Positions 16,341 to 27,731 of a stretch of DNA of 50,266 bases are shown in pieces. The notes under the pieces were generated by a model that saw only the letters and a list, made by a program, of their open reading frames with translations, did no database searches and had not been told where the DNA came from. Position numbers and translations under genes: made by a program. Source of the DNA: Streptomyces albiflavescens (GTDB lineage Bacteria; Actinomycetota; Actinomycetes; Streptomycetales; Streptomycetaceae); the NCBI RefSeq assembly GCF_014645835.1, contig NZ_BMMM01000007.1, positions 210,907-261,172 on the forward strand, given 5' to 3'. Position 1 is the stretch's first letter, and each line of letters starts with the position of its first letter.

Positions 16341-18382
16341 CTCTCCTGCCCCCGTCGCTCGTCCGAGGCGCCCGCGGTCACGGGCTCCTCTGAGGAGCCC
16401 GCCGTCGTTTCGGGCTCCCCGTCTTCCTCGTCTCCCATGATCTCTCCAGTCGCCGTGTTCACGGCGGGTGCGGCCGGGGCCGCCTGGGCGAGGGCCACGG
16501 CGATCGTCTCGGCCGTCTTGCGGCCTATGCCGGGAACCTCACAGATCTGGTCGATTGTCGCGGATCGCAGCTTTTTCACCGAGCCGAAGTGCTTGATCAA
16601 CGCCTGCTTGCGCGTCTCGCCCAGGCCCGGCACCTCGTCCAGCGGGCTCGACCTGAAGCGCTTGGCCCGCTTGGTGCGCTGGTAGGTGATCGCGAAACGG
16701 TGGGCCTCGTCACGGACCCGCTGAAGCAGATACAGGCCCTCGCTGGTGCGCGGCAGGACCACCGGGTCGTCCTCGTCCGGCAGCCACACCTCCTCCAGGC
16801 GCTTGGCGAGGCCGCATACGGCGATGTCGTCGATGCCGAGCTCGTCGAGGGCCTTCTTGGCTGCCGCGACCTGGGGCTGACCGCCGTCGACCACGACGAG
16901 CTGCGGGGGGTAGGCGAAGCGCTTGGGGCGGCCGTCCTCCTCGGTGAGCCCGCTCTCGCCGTCGGCCCACTCCCCCGTCTTCTCCTTCTCGGCGAGGTAG
17001 CGTCTGAAGCGCCGGGTGATCACCTCATGCATGGAGCGGACGTCGTCCTGGCCCTCGAAGCCCTTGATCTGGAAACGCCGGTACTCGCTCTTGCGCTGGA
17101 GCCCGTCCTCGAAGACGACCATCGACGCCACGACATCGTCGCCCTGGAGGTGCGAGATGTCGTAGCACTCGATCCGCAGAGGTGCGCTGTCCAGGTCGAG
17201 TGCCTCGGCGATCTCCTCCAGGGCACGCGAGCGCGTGGTCAGGTCGGAGGCACGCTTGGTCTTGTGCAGCGCGAGCGACTGGAGAGCGTTGCGCTGCACG
17301 GTCTCCATGAGCGCCCTCTTGTCGCCGCGCTGCGGGATGCGCAGCGACACGTTCGACCCGCGGCGCTCGGTGAGCCACTCCTGGACGGGCTCCACCAGGT
17401 CGGGCAGCGCCGGGACGAGCACTTCCTTGGGGACGGAGTCGCCCGTCTCCTCCCCGTAGAGCTGCTGGAGCGCGTGCTCGACGAGGTCACCTGTGGTGAC
17501 GGCCTCCACCTTGTCCGTGACCCAGCCGCGCTGGCCGCGCACACGACCGCCGCGTACGTGGAAGATCTGCACGGCCGCTTCCAGTTCGTCCTCGGCGACG
17601 GCCATCAGGTCGGCGTCGGTCGCGTCGGCGAGCACGACCGCGTTCTTCTCCATGGCCTTCTTCAGGGCCTCGATGTCGTCGCGCAGGCGGGCCGCGCGCT
17701 CGTACTCCATCTCCTCGGCCGCGTCCGTCATCTGCTTTTCGAGTCGGCGGATGTACGTCCCCGTACGCCCGGCCATGAAGTCGCAGAACTCCTCGGCCAG
17801 GTCGTGGTGTTCCTCGGCGGAGACGCGCTCGACGCAGGGTGCGGAGCACTTGCCGATGTAGCCGAGGAGGCAGGGGCGGCCGGTGCGGGCCGCGTTCTTG
17901 AAGACGCCGGCGGAGCAGGTGCGGACCGGGAAGACGCGCAGCAGCAGGTCCACGGTGTCGCGGATCGCCCACGCGTGCCCGTACGGACCGAAGTAGCGCA
18001 CGCCCTTGCGCTTGTGGCCGCGCATCACCTGCACGCGCGGGAACTCCTCGTTCATCGTCACCGCGAGGTACGGATAGCTCTTGTCGTCGCGGTACTTGAC
18101 GTTGAACCGGGGGTCGAACTCCTTGATCCAGGAGTACTCCAGCTGAAGCGCCTCGACCTCCGTGGACACGACCGTCCACTCCACCGACGCGGCCGTCGTG
18201 ACCATGGTGCGGGTGCGGGGGTGCAGGTTCGCCAGGTCCTGGAAGTAGCTCGCCAGGCGCTGGCGCAGGCTCTTCGCCTTTCCGACGTAGATCACCCGGC
18301 GGTGCTCGTCGCGGAATTTGTACACCCCGGGAGAGTCCGGGATCTGTCCCGGCTTGGGGCGGTAGCTGGAGGGATCGGCCAT
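16337..18382 (-). CDS. uvrC: Excinuclease ABC subunit C
   Basis: UvrC makes both incisions around DNA damage marked by UvrA and UvrB. The protein has 681 residues. Domains in order: GIY-YIG nuclease at residues about 15-95 (GVYKFRDEHRRVIYVGKAKS) for the 3' cut; a Cys-rich patch (CLLGYIGKCSAPCVERV); a UVR domain at about 205-240 (AAEEMEYERAARLRDDIEAL) for UvrB contact; the RNase H-like nuclease (CYDISHLQGDDVVASMVVF, LVVVDGGQPQ) for the 5' cut; and tandem helix-hairpin-helix motifs (VPGLGETRKQALIKHFGS, VPGIGRKTAETIAVAL). A short acidic tail rich in Glu/Ser/Thr follows. ATG at 18382 starts the operon uvrC-rapZ-yvcK-whiA; the link between DNA repair and cell-cycle control is one of position only. 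Confidence 0.97.
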   Translation of the reverse strand: MADPSSYRPKPGQIPDSPGVYKFRDEHRRVIYVGKAKSLRQRLASYFQDLANLHPRTRTMVTTAASVEWTVVSTEVEALQLEYSWIKEFDPRFNVKYRDDKSYPYLAVTMNEEFPRVQVMRGHKRKGVRYFGPYGHAWAIRDTVDLLLRVFPVRTCSAGVFKNAARTGRPCLLGYIGKCSAPCVERVSAEEHHDLAEEFCDFMAGRTGTYIRRLEKQMTDAAEEMEYERAARLRDDIEALKKAMEKNAVVLADATDADLMAVAEDELEAAVQIFHVRGGRVRGQRGWVTDKVEAVTTGDLVEHALQQLYGEETGDSVPKEVLVPALPDLVEPVQEWLTERRGSNVSLRIPQRGDKRALMETVQRNALQSLALHKTKRASDLTTRSRALEEIAEALDLDSAPLRIECYDISHLQGDDVVASMVVFEDGLQRKSEYRRFQIKGFEGQDDVRSMHEVITRRFRRYLAEKEKTGEWADGESGLTEEDGRPKRFAYPPQLVVVDGGQPQVAAAKKALDELGIDDIAVCGLAKRLEEVWLPDEDDPVVLPRTSEGLYLLQRVRDEAHRFAITYQRTKRAKRFRSSPLDEVPGLGETRKQALIKHFGSVKKLRSATIDQICEVPGIGRKTAETIAVALAQAAPAAPAVNTATGEIMGDEEDGEPETTAGSSEEPVTAGASDERRGQER

Positions 18383-18448
18383 GTCTCACACCCTACTGGC
18401 GAGGGCTGACAGCGCGGCGACCCTGTGGACAAGGCCCGGGGCCCTGCC

Positions 18449-19100
18449 TCAGCGCGACTCCGGGTAGGTCGACTCCGGGTAGGTCAGGGAGGCGAGGACA
18501 CGACGGTGGTCGTCGGGCTCCTCCTGGAGGCGGAGTTTCCCCAGGATGCTGCGAACGTGCTTCTCGACGGTGCCCTCGGTGAACACAGGCGGCGGCCGAT
18601 TCCCGCGTTGGACCGGCTCCGGCCATGAGGGCGAGGACCTCGTGCTCTCGGGAGCCCAGGAAGGACAGCGGATCGGCACGGCGCCGGGCGGAGACCAGCT
18701 CCTGCACCAGGGAGGGGTCCACGACCGAGCCGCCCTGGTGGATCCGGTCGAGTGTCTCGATGAACTCGTCCACGACGGTGATCCGGCTCTTGAGGAGGTA
18801 TCCGACCTTGCGGCCGCCGGACAGCAGCTCCAGGGCGCCCTCGACCTCCACGTAGGCGGACAGGACCAGGATGCCGGTGGTGGGACGCTGCTCGGATCGC
18901 GGGCCGCCTTGAGCCCCTCGGTCGAGTGGGACGGCGGCATCCTTATGTCGATGATCGCCGGATCGGGGCGCTCGTCGGCGACCAGCTCCAGGAGCCGCGC
19001 GGCGTCGCCGGCCTGCCCGATCACCCCGTAGCCGACGCGCTCGCACAGGCTCGCCAGACCCTCCCTGAGAGGACGTCGTCGGCGGCGAGGACAAGCCGTC
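18449..19100 (-). pseudogene. NarL/LuxR-family response regulator, broken by at least three frameshifts
   Basis: Pieces of one protein are spread over three frames. RLVLAADDV (about 19095-19070) is the receiver start with acidic residues; one frame over, LREGLASLCERVGYGVIGQ and LVADERPDPAIIDIRMPP (with the phosphoacceptor Asp) continue it to about 18900; then TGILVLSAYVEVEGALELL and GYLLKSRITVVDEFIETL (with the conserved Lys), the linker and SFLGSREHEVLALMA follow in another frame; finally TEGTVEKHVRSILGKLRL, the DNA-recognition helix, returns to the second frame at about 18585. Breaks fall near 19070, 18897 and 18605. No complete product is possible. No histidine kinase gene is adjacent. Unless they are sequencing errors, the breaks show a lost two-component output. 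Confidence 0.8.
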
Positions 19101-19415
19101 CCCGCCCGGGCTGCCGCGATGCGTCCGTGGTCCCGGCTCCCCTTGCCCGACCCGTCCGGTGCGCCCCAACAGCCTGCCGGACCCCCGAGGTTACGGCTGG
19201 CCGGAAGCCGAAAGGGGTGCCGGCCGTGACGACACGGGGACCTTCCGGCGGGATGCTCGAACCAGTGCGGACGCACGGACCGCCAGTGCAGACGCACCGT
19301 CCGCCAGCACGGACCGCCAGTGCAGACGCACGGACCGCGCAGTGCGGACGCAAGGGACGGCCGCCCCGGGCGAGGGGCGGCGGGTCGGACGGACGGTCAA
19401 AGGGCTGCGGGAGAC
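19101..19415. other. Non-coding stretch between two regulator remnants
   Basis: About 315 bases with no credible gene on either strand; the open frames are Arg/Pro/Ala-rich shadows. The only structure I see is a 25-base sequence repeated at 34-base spacing (19273-19331), with partial copies on either side. Confidence 0.5.
19273..19331. repeat. Direct repeat, 25 bases, period 34
   Basis: A sequence beginning GCACGGACCGCCAGTGCAGA is found identically at 19273-19297 and 19307-19331; partial copies (CAGTGCGGACGCA) flank it at about 19263 and 19340. Confidence 0.7.
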
Positions 19416-19592
19416 ATGGCGGACACGGACGGATCGAGAAACGACGGCGGTCGGTCCGTGCCCGCCGTGATCCTCATCTCGTCGCAGTCCCTGGAGGACT
19501 TCCAGGAACTCGTCGCGGCCAGTTCGGCCCGCGGCTTCCTCCACAAGTCGGCGCCTTCGGTACGGGCGATACAGGAGTTGCTGGGGCCTGGT
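19416..19592 (+). pseudogene. Fragment of a response-regulator receiver domain
   Basis: SVPAVILISSQSLEDFQELV followed by AASSARGFLHKSAPSVRAIQ, coded at about 19455-19590 on the plus strand, looks like the last third of a receiver domain: beta-4 ending in Ser/Ser, helix 4, and the G-F-L-x-K turn holding the conserved Lys. The phosphoacceptor part before it and any DNA-binding domain after it are missing, and the frame then runs into Arg-rich noise. ATG at 19416 is only a formal start. It is a remnant distinct from the minus-strand regulator next door. Confidence 0.6.
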
Positions 19593-19953
19593 CACCACTG
19601 CGACCACCGGGCGGAGCGGGGCGAGTCCGCCCGGCAGCAGACGGGGCGCCCAAGGCCGCGCAACGCGTCTCGTCTTCCCCGGTCGCCCTTCTGCTGGGCC
19701 CGCATGGTGCTGTTCAGGCGCTTGTACGCGAGGGCTGTCGCAGCCGAGGCCGTGGCGTCCGGACTCTGCGGTGAAGCATGTTGAGCATCAGGTGTTGTCG
19801 GGGCTTGGTCAACACGCTTCAATGCGGGGGAACTCGGGGCGTGAACGGCGGCAGACGCCTGTGAACGGACCGCGCGCGCCGGCCTGGCGACCCCGACGAC
19901 CCCGCACGAACGGCCTGACCAGCCGTAGTGAACATTCACAGAAAGGCCCCTGC

Positions 19954-20901
19954 ATGCGCCACGGCACACAGCACGCGGACGTCGCCACGGCGGAGCTGGA
20001 GACGGCTCTGCGGGGCGGCCCCTTCCATGTCGCGCTGCGCGCCGCGATCGCCGCCCGCGGGCTGCCGCTGCAGCGCGTACAGCACCATCTGTCGCGGTAC
20101 GGGGTCAAGGTCGGGGTCACGAGTCTGAGCTACTGGCAGCAGGGCGCCCGGCGCCCACAGCGCCCCGAGTCGCTACGGGCTGTCCGCGCCCTGGAGGAGA
20201 TCCTCCAGCTCCCCGACGAGTCACTGATCCGGCTGCTTGCCAAGGCGGACGAGCACTCCGGTCCGGAACGCCCCGCGGGCCGTTCGTACCGCTCCTTCGT
20301 GGAGGCCTCCGGGGTCCTGGAGCGGCTCCTGGCCGAATTGGAGTCCCCCCTCGACGGCGGGCTGCACACCCTCGGTCACCACGAACGCGTACGGATCGGC
20401 GCGCACCGTGAGCTGCTGGGCCGCGAGTCGCACCACATAGTGCGCGCCCACCGGGACGGCGTGGACCGCTATGTGGCCATCCACCACGGAGACCCGGGAT
20501 GCGCTCCGGAGCGGATGGCGATACGCGCCCTGGAGAACTGCCGTACGGGACGGGTGCGCTGGCACCACGACACCGGGGTGCTCGTGGCCGAGCTGCTCTT
20601 CGACACACGCCTGCGCGCCGGCGATACGTTCCTGTTCCGCTACGGCTTCGACGACGGTACGGCCGGTGCGTCCAGCGAGTACGTCCGCGGCTTCAGCTTC
20701 GCGGGCGGGCAGTACGCCCTCCAAGTGCGGTTCGCCGAGGAGGCACTGCCCGCACGTTGCCACCGGTTCACCCAGCACTCGGCGGCGGCTCCGCGCAGCG
20801 GCCGCCAGGAACTCATGCTGAGCGGTCGCCACCGCTCGGTGCATCTGGTCGAGGCGCGCGTGCGGTCGGGGATCCTGGGGATCGGGTGGGACTGGGAGTG
20901 A
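19954..20901 (+). CDS. XRE-like helix-turn-helix regulator
   Basis: A putative cytoplasmic transcription regulator of 315 residues. ATG at 19954 is chosen because AGAAAGG lies 7 bases upstream; 61 further open-frame residues upstream have no family character. Residues about 20-80 contain a helix-turn-helix-like domain in which SYWQQGARRPQRPESLRAVR resembles the recognition helix and wing of XRE domains that read cell-wall or plasmid-partition type sites. The remainder (about 110-315) is a sensor or oligomerisation domain I do not recognise, with RVRWHHDTGVLVAELLFDT and YVRGFSFAGGQYALQVRF suggesting a beta-sandwich. The gene stands between broken response regulators and a Rieske protein and has no clear partner. 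Proteins of this general type occur in many Streptomyces; targets are unknown to me. Confidence 0.65.
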   Translation: MRHGTQHADVATAELETALRGGPFHVALRAAIAARGLPLQRVQHHLSRYGVKVGVTSLSYWQQGARRPQRPESLRAVRALEEILQLPDESLIRLLAKADEHSGPERPAGRSYRSFVEASGVLERLLAELESPLDGGLHTLGHHERVRIGAHRELLGRESHHIVRAHRDGVDRYVAIHHGDPGCAPERMAIRALENCRTGRVRWHHDTGVLVAELLFDTRLRAGDTFLFRYGFDDGTAGASSEYVRGFSFAGGQYALQVRFAEEALPARCHRFTQHSAAAPRSGRQELMLSGRHRSVHLVEARVRSGILGIGWDWE

Positions 20902-20932
20902 CCGCTCCCGGGTCGGTGTTGCGCGGGCCTCT

Positions 20933-21361
20933 TCAGGCGCCCGGGCCCGCGACGATCTTCCCGTCCTTCGTCTCCACGGACAGCTCGTGCAGCGGCACGG
21001 TGGCCGGCGCCTGCAGCACCTTGCCCGTCGCGGCGTCGAACTCACTGCCGTGGCAGGGGCAGATGAGCGTCGTGCCCTGAAGCTTGTTGATGGCACACCC
21101 TGCGTGCGTGCAGATCGAGCTGAACGCCTTGAGCTCGCCGTTCTCGGTGCGGCTGACCACGACATTCCGATCCCGATACAGCTTGGCACCGCCCTTGGCG
21201 ATCTCACTCTCCGCACCCAGCTCGACCGGCGCGGTCGGTGTCGCGGGTGTCCCGCCGCCGTCACCGCCACCGGAGCACGCGCTGAGGGCGAGTCCGGCGA
21301 CCGGGGTGAGCGCCGCTCCCCGCAGGACGGTACGGCGGCTCGCTGACGGACGGCCGGACAT
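20933..21361 (-). CDS. Rieske (2Fe-2S) iron-sulfur protein, exported lipoprotein
   Basis: A small electron-transfer protein of 142 residues. ATG at 21361 has TGGAG upstream; the longer frame adds 18 residues without signal-peptide character. The N-terminus is a twin-arginine signal (SRRTVLRGAALTPVAGLAL) that ends in a lipobox-like LSAC, then a Gly/Thr/Pro spacer, so the protein is probably folded with its cluster in the cytoplasm, sent out by Tat and anchored by lipid at Cys. The Rieske domain has CTHAGC near residue 90 and CPCHGSEF near 110, which give the two Cys and two His ligands. Partners are unknown; it is not next to a cytochrome bc or dioxygenase gene. It is transcribed away from lacI, sharing the intergenic region that holds the 12-bp array. 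Confidence 0.9.
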   Translation of the reverse strand: MSGRPSASRRTVLRGAALTPVAGLALSACSGGGDGGGTPATPTAPVELGAESEIAKGGAKLYRDRNVVVSRTENGELKAFSSICTHAGCAINKLQGTTLICPCHGSEFDAATGKVLQAPATVPLHELSVETKDGKIVAGPGA

Positions 21362-21466
21362 GGCATCTCCACTGGTCGGGGGGTGGACACCGACACGGGT
21401 AGGGGCGGTGCACACCGACGATACCGGCGTGAATCATTCCGCTCGTGGCGGGGGGCCGCTCCACGA

Positions 21467-21574
21467 TGCGCACGTAAACGCTTATGCAAACGTATGCGTA
21501 AACGTATGCGCAATCGCTTGCGCAGTCGCCTGCGTAAACGCTTACGCACGCATTGACGTAAGCGTTTACGTCTG
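21467..21574. promoter_or_regulatory. Array of overlapping LacI-type operator sites with an exact 12-bp period
   Basis: From 21479 to 21574 the sequence divides into eight 12-mers of consensus CGYTTGCGYAAA, with no insertion between them; a partial copy precedes at 21467. The central CG of each unit falls at 21479, 21491, 21503, 21515, 21527, 21539 and 21563 (21551 has CA). Around these centres lie near-palindromes of 18 bp such as TGCGCAATCGCTTGCGCA (21507-21524), TGCGTAAACGCTTACGCA (21531-21548) and GACGTAAGCGTTTACGTC (21555-21572). LacI/GalR proteins bind such palindromes, with the hinge helix inserting at a central CpG. The last site overlaps the likely -35 of the lacI-pfkB operon. Confidence 0.8.
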
Positions 21575-21593
21575 CCGCCGGATGGGATACGTT
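21565..21593 (+). promoter_or_regulatory. Likely promoter of lacI-pfkB
   Basis: TTTACG (21565-21570) and TACGTT (21588-21593) are spaced by 17 bases and lie 37 bases before the lacI start. The -35 is inside the last operator of the array, so bound repressor would block RNA polymerase. Confidence 0.5.
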
Positions 21594-21629
21594 CCCCTGC
21601 TAGCAACCGGTCCCAGGGGAGGCAGCGCC

Positions 21630-22697
21630 ATGGCAACAATGGTCGACGTGGCCCAGCGGGCAGGCGTGTCCACCGCGACCGTCTCGCACGTGCTCAACGA
21701 CACGCGCCCGGTGCTGCCCCGGACGCGCCAGGCAGTCCTCGACGCCATCGACGAGCTCGGGTACACGCCCAACACCCTGGCCCGTTCACTGGTCACCGCA
21801 CGCACGCGGTCCATCGGGCTCGCGGTATCGGCTATCAGCAACCCGTACTTCACGGAGATCCTTCAGGGCGTCGAAGCCGGCGCCCTGAAGCACGGTTACA
21901 GCCTGCTGATCGCAGATCCGCACGACGATCCGCAGCACGAGCGGAAAGTCGTCCAGCTGCTGCACGAGCGACGTGTCGACGGCATGATCATCGCGCCCTC
22001 CGCGGCTCCGGCCGAGCTCCTCGGCTACCTGGAGCAGCACGACGTGCCCACCGTGTTCCTGGACCGACTCGTCGACTCCCCCGCCGAGGGCCCCCTCCGA
22101 TTCGACCAGGTCTGCACCGAGAACACCGAGCCCATGACAAGGCTGGTCACCCACCTCGCCGAACTGGGCCATCAACGCATCGGGCTGGTCGCGGGCCTGC
22201 CCGGGCTCAGCACCACGACCGAGCGGATCACCGGCTACCGTCACGGCCTCGCCCACGCAGGACTCCCGTACGACGAGCGGCTCGTGGCACACGGCAACTC
22301 CCAGGCCGATGCCGCCGAGGAGGCCACCCACGCTCTGCTGTCCCTCGCCACGCGGCCCACCGCACTTGTCACCGCCAACAACGCCATGACCATCGGTGCG
22401 CTGCGGGCCGTGCGCGAGCGTGAACTGGCCGTGCCGGACGACCTGGCGCTGTGCTGCTTCGACGACTTCTCCTGGGCGGACCTGTTCACACCCCGGCTGA
22501 CCGCGATCGCCCAGCCAAGCAAGGAGATCGGGGCCCAGGCCGTCCAACTGCTCCTGGAACGGCTGGCGTCGCCCGGCCGCGCGGGCCGTACCGTCCGGCT
22601 GCCCTCCGCCTTCGTCCATCGCACGTCGTGCGGCTGCCCCGAGAGCTCCAAGAGCCCCGAGAGGCCCGAGAGCCACAGGAAAGGACCCGAGTCGTGA
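21630..22697 (+). CDS. LacI-family transcriptional regulator
   Basis: A sugar-responsive repressor of 355 residues. ATG at 21630 follows AGGGGAGG by 7 bases and starts the classic HTH (MVDVAQRAGVSTATVSHVLN) and hinge (LGYTPNTLARSL). The periplasmic-binding-like sensor follows, with SIGLAVSAISNPYFTEILQG, VDGMIIAPSAAP, GHQRIGLVAGLPGLSTTTER and LALCCFDDFSWADLFTPRLT, whose D in CFDDF is the usual sugar contact. The C-terminus ends in a short tail of SPERPESHRKGPES. The stop overlaps the start of the PfkB kinase gene, so the two are translationally coupled; the regulator probably represses its own operon through the 12-bp array just upstream, with a sugar related to the kinase substrate as inducer. 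Confidence 0.93.
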   Translation: MATMVDVAQRAGVSTATVSHVLNDTRPVLPRTRQAVLDAIDELGYTPNTLARSLVTARTRSIGLAVSAISNPYFTEILQGVEAGALKHGYSLLIADPHDDPQHERKVVQLLHERRVDGMIIAPSAAPAELLGYLEQHDVPTVFLDRLVDSPAEGPLRFDQVCTENTEPMTRLVTHLAELGHQRIGLVAGLPGLSTTTERITGYRHGLAHAGLPYDERLVAHGNSQADAAEEATHALLSLATRPTALVTANNAMTIGALRAVRERELAVPDDLALCCFDDFSWADLFTPRLTAIAQPSKEIGAQAVQLLLERLASPGRAGRTVRLPSAFVHRTSCGCPESSKSPERPESHRKGPES

Positions 22698-23605
22698 TCG
22701 TCGTCGCCGGTGAGGCCCTGATCGATCTGGTACCGCAGGGCGCGGGCGCCCTCGTGGGCCTGCTGCCGCGCCTGGGCGGCGGCCCCTACAACACGGCCGT
22801 GGCACTTGGCCGCCTCGGCTCGCCCACGGCCTTCTGCTCCCGGGTCTCGTACGACGCGTTCGGCGAGGCGCTCCTCGGCGGTCTCGGCGAGGCGGGCGTC
22901 GATGTGTCGTCCGTGCAGCGCGGAGGGGAGCCGACGACCCTGGCGGTCGCCTCGATCGGCACGGACGGCTCGGCCGCATACTCCTTCTACGTCGAGGGCA
23001 CGGCGGACCGTCTCTTCTCCGCATCGGACCAACTCCCCGACGCCACCAGGGCGGTGTCCTTCGGCACCTGCTCGCTCGTCCTGGAGCCGGGCGCGAGCGC
23101 ATACGAGGAACTGATGCGGACCGCCGCCACGCGCGGCGTGTTCACCGCGCTCGACCCGAACATCCGGGCCGGGCTGATCCCCGACGCGGACGCCTACCGG
23201 GCCCGATTCAAGAGCTGGCTCCCCTCGGTCTCGCTCCTCAAGCTCTCGGAGGAGGACGCCCGGTGGCTCGGGGGCACCCCACGCGACTGGTTGGCGTCCG
23301 GCCCTGCGGCCGTGGTGATCACCCAGGGTGGCGACGGCCTGACGGCGTTCACCCATGACGGGTCGGTCCACTCCGTACCCGGCGAACCGGTCGACGTGGT
23401 GGACACCATCGGCGCCGGCGACACGGTGAACGCGGCGCTGCTGCACGGCCTGGCCGCGCGAGACGCCCTGTCACCGGCGGCGATGGCAGCCCTCGGCACC
23501 GACGGCTGGACCCAGTTGCTGCGCTTCGCGGCCCGCGCGGCGGCGATCACCTGCTCACGCGCGGGAGCCGAACCGCCGTACGCCTCCGAGCTCGGTGACG
23601 TGTAG
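22694..23605 (+). CDS. PfkB-family carbohydrate kinase (fructokinase-like)
   Basis: Phosphorylates a sugar with ATP; substrate not determined, with fructose or another ketose the usual choice for a kinase paired with this kind of LacI regulator. The GTG at 22694 overlaps the lacI stop (GTGA) and has AGGAAAGG about 10 bases upstream. The protein of 303 residues starts VVAGEALIDLVP, has the sugar-binding RLGGGPYNTAVALGRLG (first PfkB signature), and the second signature VDTIGAGDTVNAALLHG near residue 240, where GAGD holds the catalytic Asp and anion hole. It is the last gene of the unit and ends before a strong bidirectional terminator. Transport genes for the sugar are not in the neighbourhood. 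Confidence 0.92.
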   Translation: MIVVAGEALIDLVPQGAGALVGLLPRLGGGPYNTAVALGRLGSPTAFCSRVSYDAFGEALLGGLGEAGVDVSSVQRGGEPTTLAVASIGTDGSAAYSFYVEGTADRLFSASDQLPDATRAVSFGTCSLVLEPGASAYEELMRTAATRGVFTALDPNIRAGLIPDADAYRARFKSWLPSVSLLKLSEEDARWLGGTPRDWLASGPAAVVITQGGDGLTAFTHDGSVHSVPGEPVDVVDTIGAGDTVNAALLHGLAARDALSPAAMAALGTDGWTQLLRFAARAAAITCSRAGAEPPYASELGDV

Positions 23606-23670
23606 CGGGACGCTCGGCTCTCCTGGACGTGCAGTGCGACGAGCACAGGGCGGGGGACTGTGCCACGCGC

Positions 23671-23701
23671 GGCGCCCCACGGGGAGTTCCCGTGGGGCGC
23701 C
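23671..23701. terminator. Bidirectional terminator between the PfkB kinase gene and uvrA
   Basis: GGCGCCCCACGGG (23671-23683) and CCCGTGGGGCGCC (23689-23701) form a perfect 13-bp stem with a 5-base loop, followed on the plus strand by GTATTTCTT. It lies between two converging genes. Confidence 0.85.
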
Positions 23702-23765
23702 GTATTTCTTGGACTTGTCAGGCCGTGCGCGGTCGTCCGATGGGGACCCTGAAGGCCTGTTCGAG

Positions 23766-26810
<3,045 letters not shown>

Positions 26811-26996
26811 GCCGGTCCGCACCTTTCTTGAGAGAAGTGACAGGGGCGGGGCCCCCGTCCTTTTCAGACTAGGGGGAGCCACTGACAGCGCCGGTTGGTT
26901 TCCCTGCTTCACAACAATTCCGGGCCATCCAGCATGCCCGACGCCGCGCCCGAGCTTATAGCACGGGTATTCGATTTGCGGGGGTGGTCGACCACC

Positions 26997-27025
26997 TTCA
27001 CCCAAACGTGTGGCGGGGCTAGGGT
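26997..27025 (+). promoter_or_regulatory. Promoter giving a leaderless transcript
   Basis: TTCACC (26997-27002) and TAGGGT (27020-27025), 17 bases apart, place the transcription start at or within a base or two of the ATG at 27033, where no Shine-Dalgarno sequence is seen. Leaderless messages are common in Streptomyces. Confidence 0.5.
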
Positions 27026-27032
27026 CGGCCTC

Positions 27033-27722
27033 ATGATTGATCATGTGCGCGACCTGGCGTCTGTACGTGACGCGACCGAACGGCTGCTCACCGCAGCCGC
27101 CACATTGGACAACGCGTCCGTGGCCGAGCCGTCACGGCTTCCCGGCTGGAGCCGTGGCCACGTCCTCGCCCACCTCGCCCGCAACGCGGACGCTCTCGTG
27201 AACGTCCTCGAAGGGCGCCCCATGTACGTCTCCGGCGACGCCCGGGACATCGACATCGAGCGGGACGCGCCACGCCCGCTGGACGCACAGCTCGCGGACG
27301 TGCGCGAGAGCGCGGCCCGCTTCCAGGAGGCGGCGGACGCGCCCGCGGACTGGTCACGCACGGTGGAGCTGCGCAACGGGGTCACGGACTCGGCGTCCAG
27401 GGTGCCGTTCCGGCGGTGGGTCGAGGTGGACCTGCACCATGTGGATCTGGGGATCGGGTACGAGCTCGAAGATCTTCCGGAGGAGTTCGTGGAGCGGGAG
27501 ATCGAGTTCCTTGCCGACCGTTTCGCCGACCATCCCGAAGTGCCGACCACGCGGATCACGGACGGCACGCGCGCGTGGAGCACGGGGCGCGACGCGGAGG
27601 GTGTCCCTGAGGTCACCGTGAGAGGCCCGGCGCCCGCGCTCCTCGGCTGGCTCGCGGGGCGCCGTGACGGGGCCGATCTGACGGTCGACGGCGGCCTGCT
27701 TCCCACCCTCCCCCCGCTATAG
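27033..27722 (+). CDS. Maleylpyruvate isomerase-family (mycothiol-dependent, DinB-like) protein
   Basis: Related to the mycothiol-dependent maleylpyruvate isomerase of actinobacteria, which belongs to the DinB/YfiT-like four-helix fold; the substrate here is unknown. The protein of 229 residues has the N-terminal helix with LPGWSRGHVLAHLARNAD, whose His residues fit the metal site, a second His-containing stretch RRWVEVDLHHVDLGIGY, and a C-terminal domain ending LLGWLAGRRDGADLTVDGG as in the MDMPI C-terminal fold. ATG at 27033 is used; the gene appears leaderless. It lies divergent from uvrA and 9 bases before the MBL-fold gene, with which it probably forms an operon, perhaps for thiol-dependent detoxification (inference). 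Confidence 0.8.
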   Translation: MIDHVRDLASVRDATERLLTAAATLDNASVAEPSRLPGWSRGHVLAHLARNADALVNVLEGRPMYVSGDARDIDIERDAPRPLDAQLADVRESAARFQEAADAPADWSRTVELRNGVTDSASRVPFRRWVEVDLHHVDLGIGYELEDLPEEFVEREIEFLADRFADHPEVPTTRITDGTRAWSTGRDAEGVPEVTVRGPAPALLGWLAGRRDGADLTVDGGLLPTLPPL

Positions 27723-27731
27723 GCTGCCGTC

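Noticed and set aside
21467..21574. The 12-bp array as a CRISPR or satellite
   Set aside because: No spacers between units and no cas genes; the units are palindromic around CG, which fits operators better.
21084..21629. Upstream extension of LacI with residues such as VNAYANVCVNVCAIACAVAC
   Set aside because: The four-residue periodicity is just the 12-bp operator array read as codons, and a strong Shine-Dalgarno precedes the ATG at 21630.
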